64,000 bases of DNA from Acetobacter sp. (GTDB lineage Bacteria; Pseudomonadota; Alphaproteobacteria; Acetobacterales; Acetobacteraceae), in the NCBI RefSeq assembly GCF_022483985.1, contig NZ_JAKVME010000003.1, positions 431,001 to 495,000 on the forward strand, written 5' to 3'. The notes under the pieces are model-generated. The model made no database searches, was not told the DNA's origin, and worked only from the letters and a program-made list of their open reading frames with translations. Position 1 is the stretch's first letter, and the number at the start of each line of letters is the position of its first letter. The position numbers and the translations under genes are program-made. Shown here piece after piece: positions 7,988 to 16,633 of the stretch.

Positions 7988-9600
7988 ACGCGCTCTCCCC
8001 CTCCGACGCCCCGATTGTGGAAACTGCTTCGGAAACCGTTCGTGAACGGCTGCGTGCCGGTGAGGAAATCGCTCTTCTCGATGTCCGGGAAGAAGCGTTC
8101 TTTGCGGCAGGGCACCCACTTTTTGCTGTCAACCTTCCGCTGGGGCGGATCGAGGAGCTGGTGACGGGCCTCATCCCACGGCAAAACGTTCCTGTCGTGG
8201 TCTATGATAATGGCGAGGGGTTGGTCCGACCGGCTGTCGCGCTGCTCAGGCAACTGGGTTACACGGCAGTCTCGGCTCTGGCTGATGGGCTGGACGGCTG
8301 GCGTGCATCCGGAGGTGAACTGTTCATCGACGTGAACGTGCCGTCCAAGGCGTTTGGCGAACTCGTCGAACATGTGCGCCACACTCCCTCCCTTCCGGCG
8401 GAAGAGGTACATGCCCGCATCGCGCGTGGTGATGATCTTGTCATCCTCGATGCGCGGCGCTTCGTGGAATACAACACGATGTCCATTCCCGGCGGACGTT
8501 CGGTGCCGGGAGCGGAGCTTGCCCTGCGGGTGCGCGATATAGCGCCGTCACCCGATACCACAGTGATCGTGAACTGCGCCGGGCGGACACGGTCGATCAT
8601 CGGCACGCAGTCTCTGGTCAATGCTGCCATCCCCAACCCTGTTTTTGCGTTGCGCAACGGCACGATCGGCTGGACGCTGGCCGGATTCGGGCTTGATCAT
8701 GACGCCAGCCGCAAGGCTGTGGACTTCACAGCGGAAAATCACGCGAAAGCCCGCCAGAGAGCACAGGAACTTGCCGAAGAAACCGGTGTGGAGTTCATCA
8801 CGCCTGCGCAGCTCAGGGAACTGGAAAGCCGGACTGACCATTCACTCTACCGGCTCGACGTGCGCTCGCCGGAAGAATATGAGACCGGGCATCTGGCGGG
8901 CTTCCGTTCCGCTCCCGGGGGGCAGCTCGTGCAGGCGACGGATGAGTGGATCGGTGTGCGTCATGGCACGATTGTTCTGACGGATACGGATGGAGTTCGT
9001 GCCCGCATGACAGGTCACTGGCTGCGTCAGCTTGGATGGCGTCATGTTTTCGTTCTTGATGACTGGACAGGCCTGAAGCAGGAAAACGGTCCGCAACCTG
9101 TTCTCCTGTCGCGTCAACTGGCTGACGTATCCTTGGTCACACCTGCTGCGCTGTTGGCGCAGAATGCGGAATCCAGACCACCTTTGATCCTTGACCTTGC
9201 CACCAGCCGGACATTCCGGGCGGGGCATGTTCCCGGTGCTTTCTTCATCATTCCGACGGATCTGGTGACGCATCCTGATCTGCCGACTGAGCGCCAGATC
9301 ATTCTGACTTCTCCCGATGGTGTCGCAGCAAAGATCGCGGCTCGACGTCTCGTGGAAAACGGGATCGAGGCAACAGTACTGGAAGGAGGGACAGCGGCCT
9401 GGACAGCGGCTGGCCATGCTCTTGAGACGGGTCTGTCCAAAGAAAACGCTCTTTCAGAGCCAGTTGATATCTACAAACGGCCTTATGAGGGTACTGATAA
9501 CGCGCGGGAAGCCATGCAGGCTTATCTCGATTGGGAGTTTGGTCTTGTCGCCCAGCTTGACCGTGACGGTACACACGGTTTTTCAGTGCTGGAAACATAG
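7984..9600 (+). CDS. Four-domain rhodanese-like sulfurtransferase
   Basis: A 538-residue protein built of four tandem rhodanese-fold units, at roughly 17-113, 137-236, 271-365 and 384-480, with a 58-residue tail. Each unit shows LLDVR/ILDAR/RLDVR/ILDLA near its start and a GW/W-x-x-G ending. Only the second has an active-site loop with cysteine (NCAGRTRS, Cys198). The other loops read VYDNGEGL, LTDTDGVR and LTSPDGVA and have no Cys. A sulfane-sulfur transferase with one catalytic and three structural or binding units is the best description. It ends the operon and is translationally coupled to the thiol dioxygenase. No signal peptide is seen, so it is cytoplasmic. Confidence 0.9.
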   Translation: MNALSPSDAPIVETASETVRERLRAGEEIALLDVREEAFFAAGHPLFAVNLPLGRIEELVTGLIPRQNVPVVVYDNGEGLVRPAVALLRQLGYTAVSALADGLDGWRASGGELFIDVNVPSKAFGELVEHVRHTPSLPAEEVHARIARGDDLVILDARRFVEYNTMSIPGGRSVPGAELALRVRDIAPSPDTTVIVNCAGRTRSIIGTQSLVNAAIPNPVFALRNGTIGWTLAGFGLDHDASRKAVDFTAENHAKARQRAQELAEETGVEFITPAQLRELESRTDHSLYRLDVRSPEEYETGHLAGFRSAPGGQLVQATDEWIGVRHGTIVLTDTDGVRARMTGHWLRQLGWRHVFVLDDWTGLKQENGPQPVLLSRQLADVSLVTPAALLAQNAESRPPLILDLATSRTFRAGHVPGAFFIIPTDLVTHPDLPTERQIILTSPDGVAAKIAARRLVENGIEATVLEGGTAAWTAAGHALETGLSKENALSEPVDIYKRPYEGTDNAREAMQAYLDWEFGLVAQLDRDGTHGFSVLET

Positions 9601-9628
9601 ACCCGCGCTGCTCACGCGGATTGAGAGA

Positions 9629-9656
9629 GGAGAAGCAGGTGTCTGCTTCTCCTTTT
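9629..9656 (+). terminator. Intrinsic terminator of the SsuD-like operon
   Basis: A perfect 10-bp stem GGAGAAGCAG (9629-9638) / CTGCTTCTCC (9643-9652) with a GTGT loop is followed by TTTT. It lies 29 bases after the rhodanese stop. Confidence 0.85.
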
Positions 9657-9786
9657 CTGTTTGTGGGGTTTGATTTTTGTGCAAGTGGTCGATTTTCTGG
9701 AAATGGAAAATCTCCCGATAAAATGACGATTACGATAAATAAAGTTCTGGTTTGTTAAGAAACCACCAAATGTTTTGGATACGCTG

Positions 9787-9830
9787 AAACATCAGAGGCG
9801 CGTGGTTTCTATACGCCTCTGATGTTTTTT
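9787..9830. terminator. Bidirectional terminator between rhodanese and TonB receptor genes
   Basis: A 14-bp perfect stem AAACATCAGAGGCG (9787-9800) / CGCCTCTGATGTTT (9814-9827) with a 13-base loop. T residues follow on the plus strand to 9830, and because the stem ends in AAA/TTT it also works on the minus strand, immediately after the receptor stop codon at 9837. Confidence 0.8.
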
Positions 9831-9836
9831 CATGCC

Positions 9837-12218
9837 TTACAATGTAAAGCGTGCAGTGACGTAAATCGTGCGTGGGTCTGTGTAATATCCTGAATAATAG
9901 ATCGGAAGACCCTTGCCTTGCGTAAAGCTGGTCCCTTGCAGATACCGTCGATCCAGCAGGTTGCGTCCCTGCACCTGTAGCTGCCAGCGTTTGTCGGGAC
10001 TGGTCCAGCTCATCATGGCGTTGACGTAGGTCTGAGCCGGAATTCGGTCCTGCCGGTTGGCCAGAGAAGTCGTGTGCAGGTTGGTCTGAAATGAGACATC
10101 TGCGCCGATTATGAATGTACCCGGTAAAGACACAGGAATATGATAGGTCAGGGAGCCCGCATTCTGAAAACGGGGTGACCAGGGCAGGGGGGCTCCAGCA
10201 TAAGGCGTCGTATTGTAAAGGCTGCCATCCGCCAGAGCGATCTGGGTGGCATTTCCTTTGAATTTGTCCAGTGATGAATAAAGATAGGAAGCTGTGTAGT
10301 GCAGGTCGAGATCTTTTGTGATCTTGACGAATGTTTCGATCTCGGCGCCTACGGAGTGACCTTTTCCCGCGTTGAACCGACGACTCAACCCTGAGGAAGG
10401 ATCAAGCGTTGTCAACTGGATATCATCAAACTGATTCCAGAATAGGGCGCCATTAAAGCGTACACGTCCGGGTAGTGGGTCGGTTTTAACCCCGACCTCG
10501 TAAGTTGTGACAATTTCGGGTTTGTAGGGGATGGATGCCTGAAGGCTTCCTGTCGCGCCGGCTGACTGCGCCCGGAAATCGTAACCTGCCGATTTGCCGC
10601 CCTGCGAGATGGAAGCATATGTCATCAGGTTCGGACGCGCCTGCCAGGTGATCGCACCTTTGGGCAGGAGCTGTGTCCAGCTCTTGTTGCCGGAAGCAGT
10701 CCACGCGATCCCGCCCTGCGGAGAAGAGGACAGGAGTGTCGCAAGCTGGTTGGCCACTGTAGTAATATGATTGCCGCCAGCCAGATAACTCAGCGTTTCA
10801 GAATTCGAATGATTCTCCCAGTTGAACCGCAATCCTGCTGTCAGCGTCACGGTCGGGCTCAGATGATAGTGCGCCTCTCCATACACGGCCCAGTTGCGAT
10901 TGAGCTGGTCGATGACTGCATTGACCGGCATATAGCGGATGTCGGCCGGATTGTTCGTCAGTGTGCCATAAGAGTTGTTGGCATTGCGGTTTGTAAACCA
11001 GTCTTCATAAAGGAAATAGGCGCCGACATTGAAGTCGAGTCGGCCGTAATCACCATGCAGGCGCAGTTCTTCCGAATACATCCTGTCCTTGTAGGAGAGT
11101 TGCTGTGATCCACGGGAGTAGACATCGCCGTAATTGTCATACATGCCCTTGTCGTCGTACCCACGGATACCGGTGATCGAAAACAGGGTCAGGCGTGGTG
11201 AAATAGTATAACGCACATTGCCGGTGAATCCGGCCTGTACATAGCTGTTTTTCGGAAAGGCTGGGTTGTAGTTGCCATATTTGTAGTAATTCAAAAGATT
11301 GCCGACACCACGGTTGGTACTGCCATCCACTGTGCCGTCGAACGCAAGCGTGATGTCCCAGTCTTCATTCGGCGTGAAACGAAGTTTGCCGCGTGCCTGC
11401 GTGTAGTCGATGTTATTGGTGTTTTTGTCGGCAGCGTAGTTATGGTCGATACCGTCACGGGCATGATGATCGAAGGCTATACTGCCATAGACCTTGTCTT
11501 TAAGGATCGCGCCGCTCGCGGCCACCCCGACCTGCCATTCGTTATAGGTGCCGTAGCCAGTCTGGACGACGACACGCCTTTTGTTGGTTGGCACGATGGT
11601 ATTGATATGTACCGCTCCACCCTCGGACTGATGGCCAATAGACGTGACAGGTCCCCGATCAATCTGGATGTTTTCGACATCCAGAAGTTCCTGCATGTTG
11701 CCCATGTTACGTGGCAGGTAGACCCCATCAATATAGGTGCCGACGGAAGGCTCACCCTGTGGATCGATTTCACCAATGCCACGAATGAAGTAGTTTATGA
11801 CTGAATAGCCGGGCATATTGTTGGGGATATAGAGATTGGGCGTCAGACGTGCGAGCTGTTTCGTGCTCTGCACGCCCAGACGATCAAGACGCTCAGCAGA
11901 CATCAGTGTCGCGGAAGAGGGGGTTTTCTGAAGGATGGCGTCCTTGCGGGCTGTAAGGCTTTTGCCTGTAACACTTACCGTTTCAGGCTGGTTTGATGCC
12001 TGCACGGCATGTGGTGTCTTGTTCCGACGCGATATCTGTCCCGATTTGATATTGCCGTTTGATGTGGCTGCGTGCCGGATCTTTGCCGGTGCCGCGAAAA
12101 CATCCTGTGCTGATCCGAAAAAAAGCGTTGCGCAGCATGTGGTCTGTAGCAGAACAAGATTGCGGAAACGTCTGTTTCCAGAAAATTCTGTCGAATCAAC
12201 GCCATGACGAGAATGCAT
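9837..12218 (-). CDS. TonB-dependent outer-membrane receptor
   Basis: A 793-residue receptor with a signal peptide ending near VFA/APA (residue 42), a TonB-box-like ETVSVTG at 79-85, a plug domain at about 92-210 and a 22-strand barrel ending in the aromatic-terminated VTARFTL. Plug landmarks include RGIGEIDPQGEPSVGTYIDG and ENIQIDRGPVTSIGHQSEGGAV. Start 12218 is chosen because it yields a proper signal peptide and has GAGG 7 bases upstream; longer starts at 12281 and 12329 are possible. It lies between two organosulfur operons, so uptake of a bulky sulfur compound (as proposed for SftP-type receptors) is as likely as a siderophore. The ligand is unknown. Confidence 0.9.
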   Translation of the reverse strand: MHSRHGVDSTEFSGNRRFRNLVLLQTTCCATLFFGSAQDVFAAPAKIRHAATSNGNIKSGQISRRNKTPHAVQASNQPETVSVTGKSLTARKDAILQKTPSSATLMSAERLDRLGVQSTKQLARLTPNLYIPNNMPGYSVINYFIRGIGEIDPQGEPSVGTYIDGVYLPRNMGNMQELLDVENIQIDRGPVTSIGHQSEGGAVHINTIVPTNKRRVVVQTGYGTYNEWQVGVAASGAILKDKVYGSIAFDHHARDGIDHNYAADKNTNNIDYTQARGKLRFTPNEDWDITLAFDGTVDGSTNRGVGNLLNYYKYGNYNPAFPKNSYVQAGFTGNVRYTISPRLTLFSITGIRGYDDKGMYDNYGDVYSRGSQQLSYKDRMYSEELRLHGDYGRLDFNVGAYFLYEDWFTNRNANNSYGTLTNNPADIRYMPVNAVIDQLNRNWAVYGEAHYHLSPTVTLTAGLRFNWENHSNSETLSYLAGGNHITTVANQLATLLSSSPQGGIAWTASGNKSWTQLLPKGAITWQARPNLMTYASISQGGKSAGYDFRAQSAGATGSLQASIPYKPEIVTTYEVGVKTDPLPGRVRFNGALFWNQFDDIQLTTLDPSSGLSRRFNAGKGHSVGAEIETFVKITKDLDLHYTASYLYSSLDKFKGNATQIALADGSLYNTTPYAGAPLPWSPRFQNAGSLTYHIPVSLPGTFIIGADVSFQTNLHTTSLANRQDRIPAQTYVNAMMSWTSPDKRWQLQVQGRNLLDRRYLQGTSFTQGKGLPIYYSGYYTDPRTIYVTARFTL

Positions 12219-12463
12219 TGCGGCCTCGGTCTCACTTTCAGGAGAAGAAAATGTGAAGAATATTTTACTTCTTTCGCTCATCGTGCATGTTTGCCAAAGG
12301 CTTTTCTTCTGTCCATCAACTAATCTCAAAGAGAGAATTGACCACGACTTTTTTGTTCGTGATTAACAATAATCATTAAATTACGAAGAGTTTTTTATGA
12401 TTTTATTCTGGTCATTCATGGAAGAATGGATGCAAATTGATCAATCGCTTTGAGTGGGCGCAC

Positions 12464-13456
12464 ATGGCATCTTTCCCCCAAAACCTTTCGCGTCGTCGTT
12501 TCAATCTTGGAGGGCTTTCTGCTCTCTGCAGTACACCGTTTTTGATGCCACGTAGTCTTCATGCGGAAGAGCTTTCATCCGTTACATTGCGTGTCGCAAG
12601 TTTTCGGGGTATGGATTCCACACTCCTTCCAGCAACGGGGCTTGCCGATTTCCCTTACAAGGTAGAGTTCAGCGAGTTCAATTCAGGAAACCTCATTGCA
12701 CAGGCGATCAATGCGGATGCAGTTGATCTGGGAGAGTGGAGCGAGATTCCTCTGGCTTTCATTGCCGCGTCGGGAGCGCGTGTAAAAGTGGTTGCTGCCG
12801 TTGATGGTCCGACAACCAATCAGGCTGTCATTGTACCGGCAAACTCTCCTGCCCGATCGTTCGTTGACCTGAAAAATCGTAAAATTGGTTATATCCGTTC
12901 GACAACCGCCCATTATTTCCTGATCCGGATGCTTGCGAAAGTGGGCCTCACTCTTGCCGATATTACGCCTGTTCCTCTGGGAATGAGTCAGGGTCTTGCG
13001 GCGTTGAAATCGGGCAGTATCGATGCCTGGGCAACCTATGGCTATGTGATTCCCATGCTTGTGGGAGATGGAGCCGCACGTATCCTCGAAAGTGCCGAGA
13101 ATATCCTGTCTGGCCACTACTTCATCGGAGCTAATCCTGTCCGGCTTCCCGATCCTGCCTTTCGGCTGGCTGCTGCGGATTATCTCAATCGTCTTGGAAA
13201 AGCCTATGCTCTTCTGACACAGAACAAGGAAAAATGGGCAAAAGTCATTTCTCCAGTTATCCAGATTCCGGAAGATATCGTGCTGAGCGATCTCAAGGCC
13301 CAGAATCATCCTTATCATATGCGACCATGGACAGAAACTGACATCCAGAGTGCTCAGGCTGTTGTCGATACCTTTATCGAGCAGCGTATTATTGTTACAC
13401 GCCCTGATCTGAAATCTGTTTTTTCAAATGATCTGGCGCCGCTTCTTAAAGGATAG
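12464..13456 (+). CDS. SsuA-like ABC substrate-binding protein, Tat-exported
   Basis: Aliphatic-sulfonate-type periplasmic binding protein of 330 residues. A Tat signal is visible (LSRRRFNLGG at 8-17, then a hydrophobic stretch ending near LHA). Motifs shared with SsuA include the FSEFNSGN...IAQAINADAVDLGEWSE type ligand region, SFVDLKNRKIGYIRSTTAHYFLIR and GSIDAWATYGYV. The ATG at 12464 is preferred to a TTG at 12437 because it gives a normal-length Tat leader. It stands alone on its strand, with no permease directly downstream; the SsuBC pair at 13904-15512 is convergent and may serve it. Substrate is unknown. Confidence 0.88.
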   Translation: MASFPQNLSRRRFNLGGLSALCSTPFLMPRSLHAEELSSVTLRVASFRGMDSTLLPATGLADFPYKVEFSEFNSGNLIAQAINADAVDLGEWSEIPLAFIAASGARVKVVAAVDGPTTNQAVIVPANSPARSFVDLKNRKIGYIRSTTAHYFLIRMLAKVGLTLADITPVPLGMSQGLAALKSGSIDAWATYGYVIPMLVGDGAARILESAENILSGHYFIGANPVRLPDPAFRLAAADYLNRLGKAYALLTQNKEKWAKVISPVIQIPEDIVLSDLKAQNHPYHMRPWTETDIQSAQAVVDTFIEQRIIVTRPDLKSVFSNDLAPLLKG

Positions 13457-13903
13457 AACTGGCAGCATGAAGCGGGGTTGCCGTCGGCCGGAATTGGACC
13501 AAAGCTGAGCAGATGAAAAGATACGCTCGGGGAGCATCTGAACAAGGTGTAACCCTCGTTGTCGTGAGAAAAATTGGGCGATGATATTTGTCTGGAGCGT
13601 TGAAGCCTTTCAAATTAGGAGGCCGCTATGATCCTGCACACGATAAAGGACTCGTATTTGGTGCGCTTGAAATATTTTTTCTGATAGGTAGACGAAAATT
13701 TGATGATGGGACCAGTAATCGTTTCAGTCTGTCAGGATGAAACAATCATTCGAATAACTGGGACATCTACCTCATGAGAATTGAAACTGAATTAGGAGTT
13801 CTCTCAGTCTTTTGCCTCCTCTTTTCCCCAATGTCTCCCCGATTGGGTTGGAGACGAAATAAAGCGCATAATACTCTCTGGAAATTTCTGCCTTGAGTTT
13901 GTT
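13457..13903. other. 447-base gap without a recognisable gene
   Basis: The gap separates the convergent binding-protein gene and the ATPase gene. It holds only short frames. The longest plus-strand one reads about 50 codons ending at the TGA near 13740 and contains the fragment RYDPAHDKGLVF, preceded by AGGAGG near 13617. No family is recognised and no strong terminator hairpin is obvious. It may be a decayed gene. Confidence 0.4.
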
Positions 13904-14638
13904 CTATTCATCAACTCCAAGATGTTTCAGAAGTGTGGAGCGTAAATGCACAAAGGCGGGATCGTAATGACGTCTTGGACGAGGAATCGAAATGGGCAGT
14001 TCGGCCCGGATACGTCCCTTTTCAAGGACGACAGCCCGGTCAGCCAGTAACAGGGCTTCATCCACATCGTGCGTTACCAGCAGCACAGCGCTTTTGTGAT
14101 GTTGCCAAAGTGCCGAGACCAGATCCTGCATGTGCAGACGTGTCAGCGCATCCAATGCGGCAAACGGTTCGTCCAGCATCAGGAATTTTGGTTCCCGGAT
14201 GAGTGCGCGCGCCAGCGCGGCGCGCTGGGCTTCTCCTCCGGACAAAGTCAGTGGCCACGCATCCGTGCGATGACTCAGCCCAACTTCTTCCAGAACCGTG
14301 CTCGCGTCAGAGCGTGTTGCACCGACCTTTCCCAGCATCACGTTCTGCCAGACTTTTTTCCATGGAAGGAGACGGTTCTCCTGAAATACGACCGCTGATT
14401 CGTGAGGAGATGAAATCTGTCCCTCCGTGACGGGGTCGAGTCCGGAGAGTGCGCGCAGCAATGTCGATTTGCCTGAACCGCTACGACCCAGCAAGGCGAC
14501 GAACTCGCCCTGGGCGATGTCCAGATTTAATTGATCTAGAACAGGAAAGCTATTTCCGAAACGACGGGTCAGGCCGCGCACGCTGACTGCCGGCTGGAGG
14601 TTGCTGCCGACTGCCGCAAGAGGAGAGATGGAATTCAT
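13904..14638 (-). CDS. SsuB/TauB-type ABC transporter ATP-binding protein
   Basis: Cytoplasmic ATPase of 244 residues energising sulfonate-type import. Walker A is GRSGSGKST at 51-59, the Q-loop is VFQENRLLPW at about 84-93, the ABC signature is LSGGEAQ at 132-138, Walker B is FLMLDE at 152-157 and the H-loop His is 190. The pattern ENRLLPWKKVWQNV is characteristic of the nitrate/sulfonate/taurine subfamily. It starts 1 base after the permease stop, forming an SsuCB operon on the minus strand. It could also drive the incomplete permease at the left edge if that lacks its own ATPase. Confidence 0.94.
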   Translation of the reverse strand: MNSISPLAAVGSNLQPAVSVRGLTRRFGNSFPVLDQLNLDIAQGEFVALLGRSGSGKSTLLRALSGLDPVTEGQISSPHESAVVFQENRLLPWKKVWQNVMLGKVGATRSDASTVLEEVGLSHRTDAWPLTLSGGEAQRAALARALIREPKFLMLDEPFAALDALTRLHMQDLVSALWQHHKSAVLLVTHDVDEALLLADRAVVLEKGRIRAELPISIPRPRRHYDPAFVHLRSTLLKHLGVDE

Positions 14639-14639
14639 C

Positions 14640-15512
14640 CTATGAACCCGTTTGCTGGATGTGAAGCGGACGCCAGACCAGTGCGCGGTGTTCCAGTATC
14701 CGCACGCACTGATCTGAGATCAGTCCGAGAAGACCATAGATGGCGAGGCCTACGAATATGATGTCGGTGCGGAGGAAATCCTGAGCATCCATCATCATGT
14801 GTCCGATCCCGCTGTCCGCGTTCACCTGCTCGGCCACCACAAGCATCAGCCATGAAATACCGACAGCAAACCGGACGCCGACCAGCAGATCAGGCAACGC
14901 GCCCGGCAGAATCACTTCGCGGATTGTCTGGCTGCGTGACAGGCGCAGGGTGCGTGTCATTTCCAGAAGCTTGGGGTCGATCGACCGGATGCCTTTGTGA
15001 AGGTTGAGGTAGATCGGGAATGTGGACCCCAGTGCGACCAGAAGAATTTTTGGCGTTTCGCCGATACCGAACCAGAGAATGAAGAGGGGGACGAGCGCCA
15101 GAACCGGCAGGGTGCGGAAGATCTGGAGCGGCGCGTCGACGATGTTTTCACCAAGGCGGGACAGACCGGAAATCAGAGCAAGGCTTATTCCTGTCACAAG
15201 GGCGAGTGAAAGACCGGCAAAAGCGCGAAGAAGCGATACCCCCATATTGGTCGAGAGCGTGCCGTCCTGCACGAGTCCCCAGCCCGTTCCCAGTATCTGT
15301 GCGGGAGAGGCGACCAGCCTGGTGGAAAGCAATCCCGTGGAGCAGGCTGCCTGCCAGCAGAGAAGCATGAGAAGAGGAGAAAGGTAGCGGGTGAAATGCC
15401 TGTAGGGCAGTTTGCCGAGCCATTCCCGCCGCAGAGGAGAGCCTATGGCGATGGAAGGAATCGCCGGTCGGGATAGGGAAGAAGTGCTTCTGTGCTGGAT
15501 TGCGCCTGACAT
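14640..15512 (-). CDS. SsuC-type ABC transporter permease
   Basis: A 290-residue inner-membrane permease with about six helices. The conserved segment TLPVLALVPLFILWFGIGE and the EAA loop (LEMTRTLRLSRSQTIREV...LPGALPDLL) identify the sulfonate/nitrate permease family. The ATG at 15512 has GGAGT 9 bases upstream; a GTG at 15554 would add 14 residues but its purine run abuts the start. It is followed by the ATPase and is divergent from the binding protein at 15654, so the three likely form one importer. Substrate is inferred to be an organosulfur compound. Confidence 0.92.
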   Translation of the reverse strand: MSGAIQHRSTSSLSRPAIPSIAIGSPLRREWLGKLPYRHFTRYLSPLLMLLCWQAACSTGLLSTRLVASPAQILGTGWGLVQDGTLSTNMGVSLLRAFAGLSLALVTGISLALISGLSRLGENIVDAPLQIFRTLPVLALVPLFILWFGIGETPKILLVALGSTFPIYLNLHKGIRSIDPKLLEMTRTLRLSRSQTIREVILPGALPDLLVGVRFAVGISWLMLVVAEQVNADSGIGHMMMDAQDFLRTDIIFVGLAIYGLLGLISDQCVRILEHRALVWRPLHIQQTGS

Positions 15513-15653
15513 GGTCTGGTGACTCCACGCTGTCGTTATGTTCAGTGAAGGCACTCTCCCATATTTGCGCTTTTATATAAGTTGAATTATTTTCATATCA
15601 CGCATTTATGTGAATTGTTTGAATTTCGCGCCATAAAGTGGTGGTTTTTTGAG

Positions 15654-16628
15654 ATGAAGAAGACAGCTCCATGGCGCCGGTTCAAGGCGTTCCGTTTTCA
15701 CTCCCTGTCGTTTGTTCTGACGCTGGTCATAGCCGCTTACTCTGCCGTCCCCGCCCGGGCGGAGGATGAACTGATCGTCGCGGACCAGAAGGGACAGCAG
15801 AAAGCGCTTATGCAGGCGGCGGGGGTGGACAGGGACCTCTCCTATCATATCCGCTGGGTGGAGTTTGAGGCTGCGGCGCCGCTGCTTCAGGCCCTTGGAG
15901 CCGGAGCCGTGGATACGGGCATCGCAGGAGATGGTCCCTTCATCTTTGCGTGGGGAGCGGGGTTGCCCATCCGGGCAGCGTGGCTGATTCCTCCCCGTGG
16001 CGGCGGCAAGGCGACCGCCGTTGTCGCGCCTGAGGGATCGCCCATTACCAGCGCGGCACAATTGTCAGGCAAAAGGATCGCCACTGGGCGTGGCTCCATC
16101 GGCCACCTTCTGCTGCTGCGTCTGCTTGCTACAGGAGCCATTCCGGCACCCGCGCCGAAAATTGTTTTTCTTCTCCCCGCGCAGGCCAAGGCGGCTCTCG
16201 ATACCGGCCGTGTAGACGCATGGTCCACATGGGAGCCTTATGTCTCTCTTGCTGTCGTCGCCGGACATGGACATGTCGTGACCGATGCCGCCGATCTGAT
16301 GCCGAACAACAGTTTCTTTGTGGCCAGCACGGATGCGCTTGCAAACAAGCGTGCGCATCTGACGGATTTTTATCGACGTATGACGGCGGCTTACGGGTGG
16401 GGCGCCCGGCATCAGGCGGAGTATGCCCACATACTGGCCCGACAGACCGGAATTCCCGACGATGTGGCCGTCTCTGTCGCCGAAAAACTTATTGCCACTC
16501 CGGCCCCTGTGACATCTGATACCGTCAGGTCCGAAGCCTCCGTTGTCGCCACTTACCGGTCCGCAGGCTTTGTTGTGCGGTCGGACGCCTTCGATGAAGC
16601 CTTTGAGAAAAACCTGACATCACCCTGA
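15654..16628 (+). CDS. SsuA-like ABC substrate-binding protein
   Basis: A 324-residue periplasmic binding protein with a classical Sec signal (MKKTAPWRR..., hydrophobic core, cleavage after PARA at about 37). SsuA-type motifs are seen: ADQKGQQKALMQAAG, GAVDTGIAGDGPFIFA, RGSIGHLLLLRLLA and RVDAWSTWEPYV. The ATG at 15654 is chosen because it directly precedes the signal; no strong ribosome site is visible. It is divergent from the SsuCB genes and lies 5 bases ahead of an acyl-CoA-dehydrogenase-like monooxygenase gene, linking capture of a substrate with its oxidation. Confidence 0.88.
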   Translation: MKKTAPWRRFKAFRFHSLSFVLTLVIAAYSAVPARAEDELIVADQKGQQKALMQAAGVDRDLSYHIRWVEFEAAAPLLQALGAGAVDTGIAGDGPFIFAWGAGLPIRAAWLIPPRGGGKATAVVAPEGSPITSAAQLSGKRIATGRGSIGHLLLLRLLATGAIPAPAPKIVFLLPAQAKAALDTGRVDAWSTWEPYVSLAVVAGHGHVVTDAADLMPNNSFFVASTDALANKRAHLTDFYRRMTAAYGWGARHQAEYAHILARQTGIPDDVAVSVAEKLIATPAPVTSDTVRSEASVVATYRSAGFVVRSDAFDEAFEKNLTSP

Positions 16629-16633
16629 CGAAA

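Noticed and set aside
12361..12380. AT-rich Fur-like half site near the TonB receptor and binding-protein promoters
   Set aside because: Only about 13 of 19 positions match the consensus in an AT-rich gap, which is within chance expectation.
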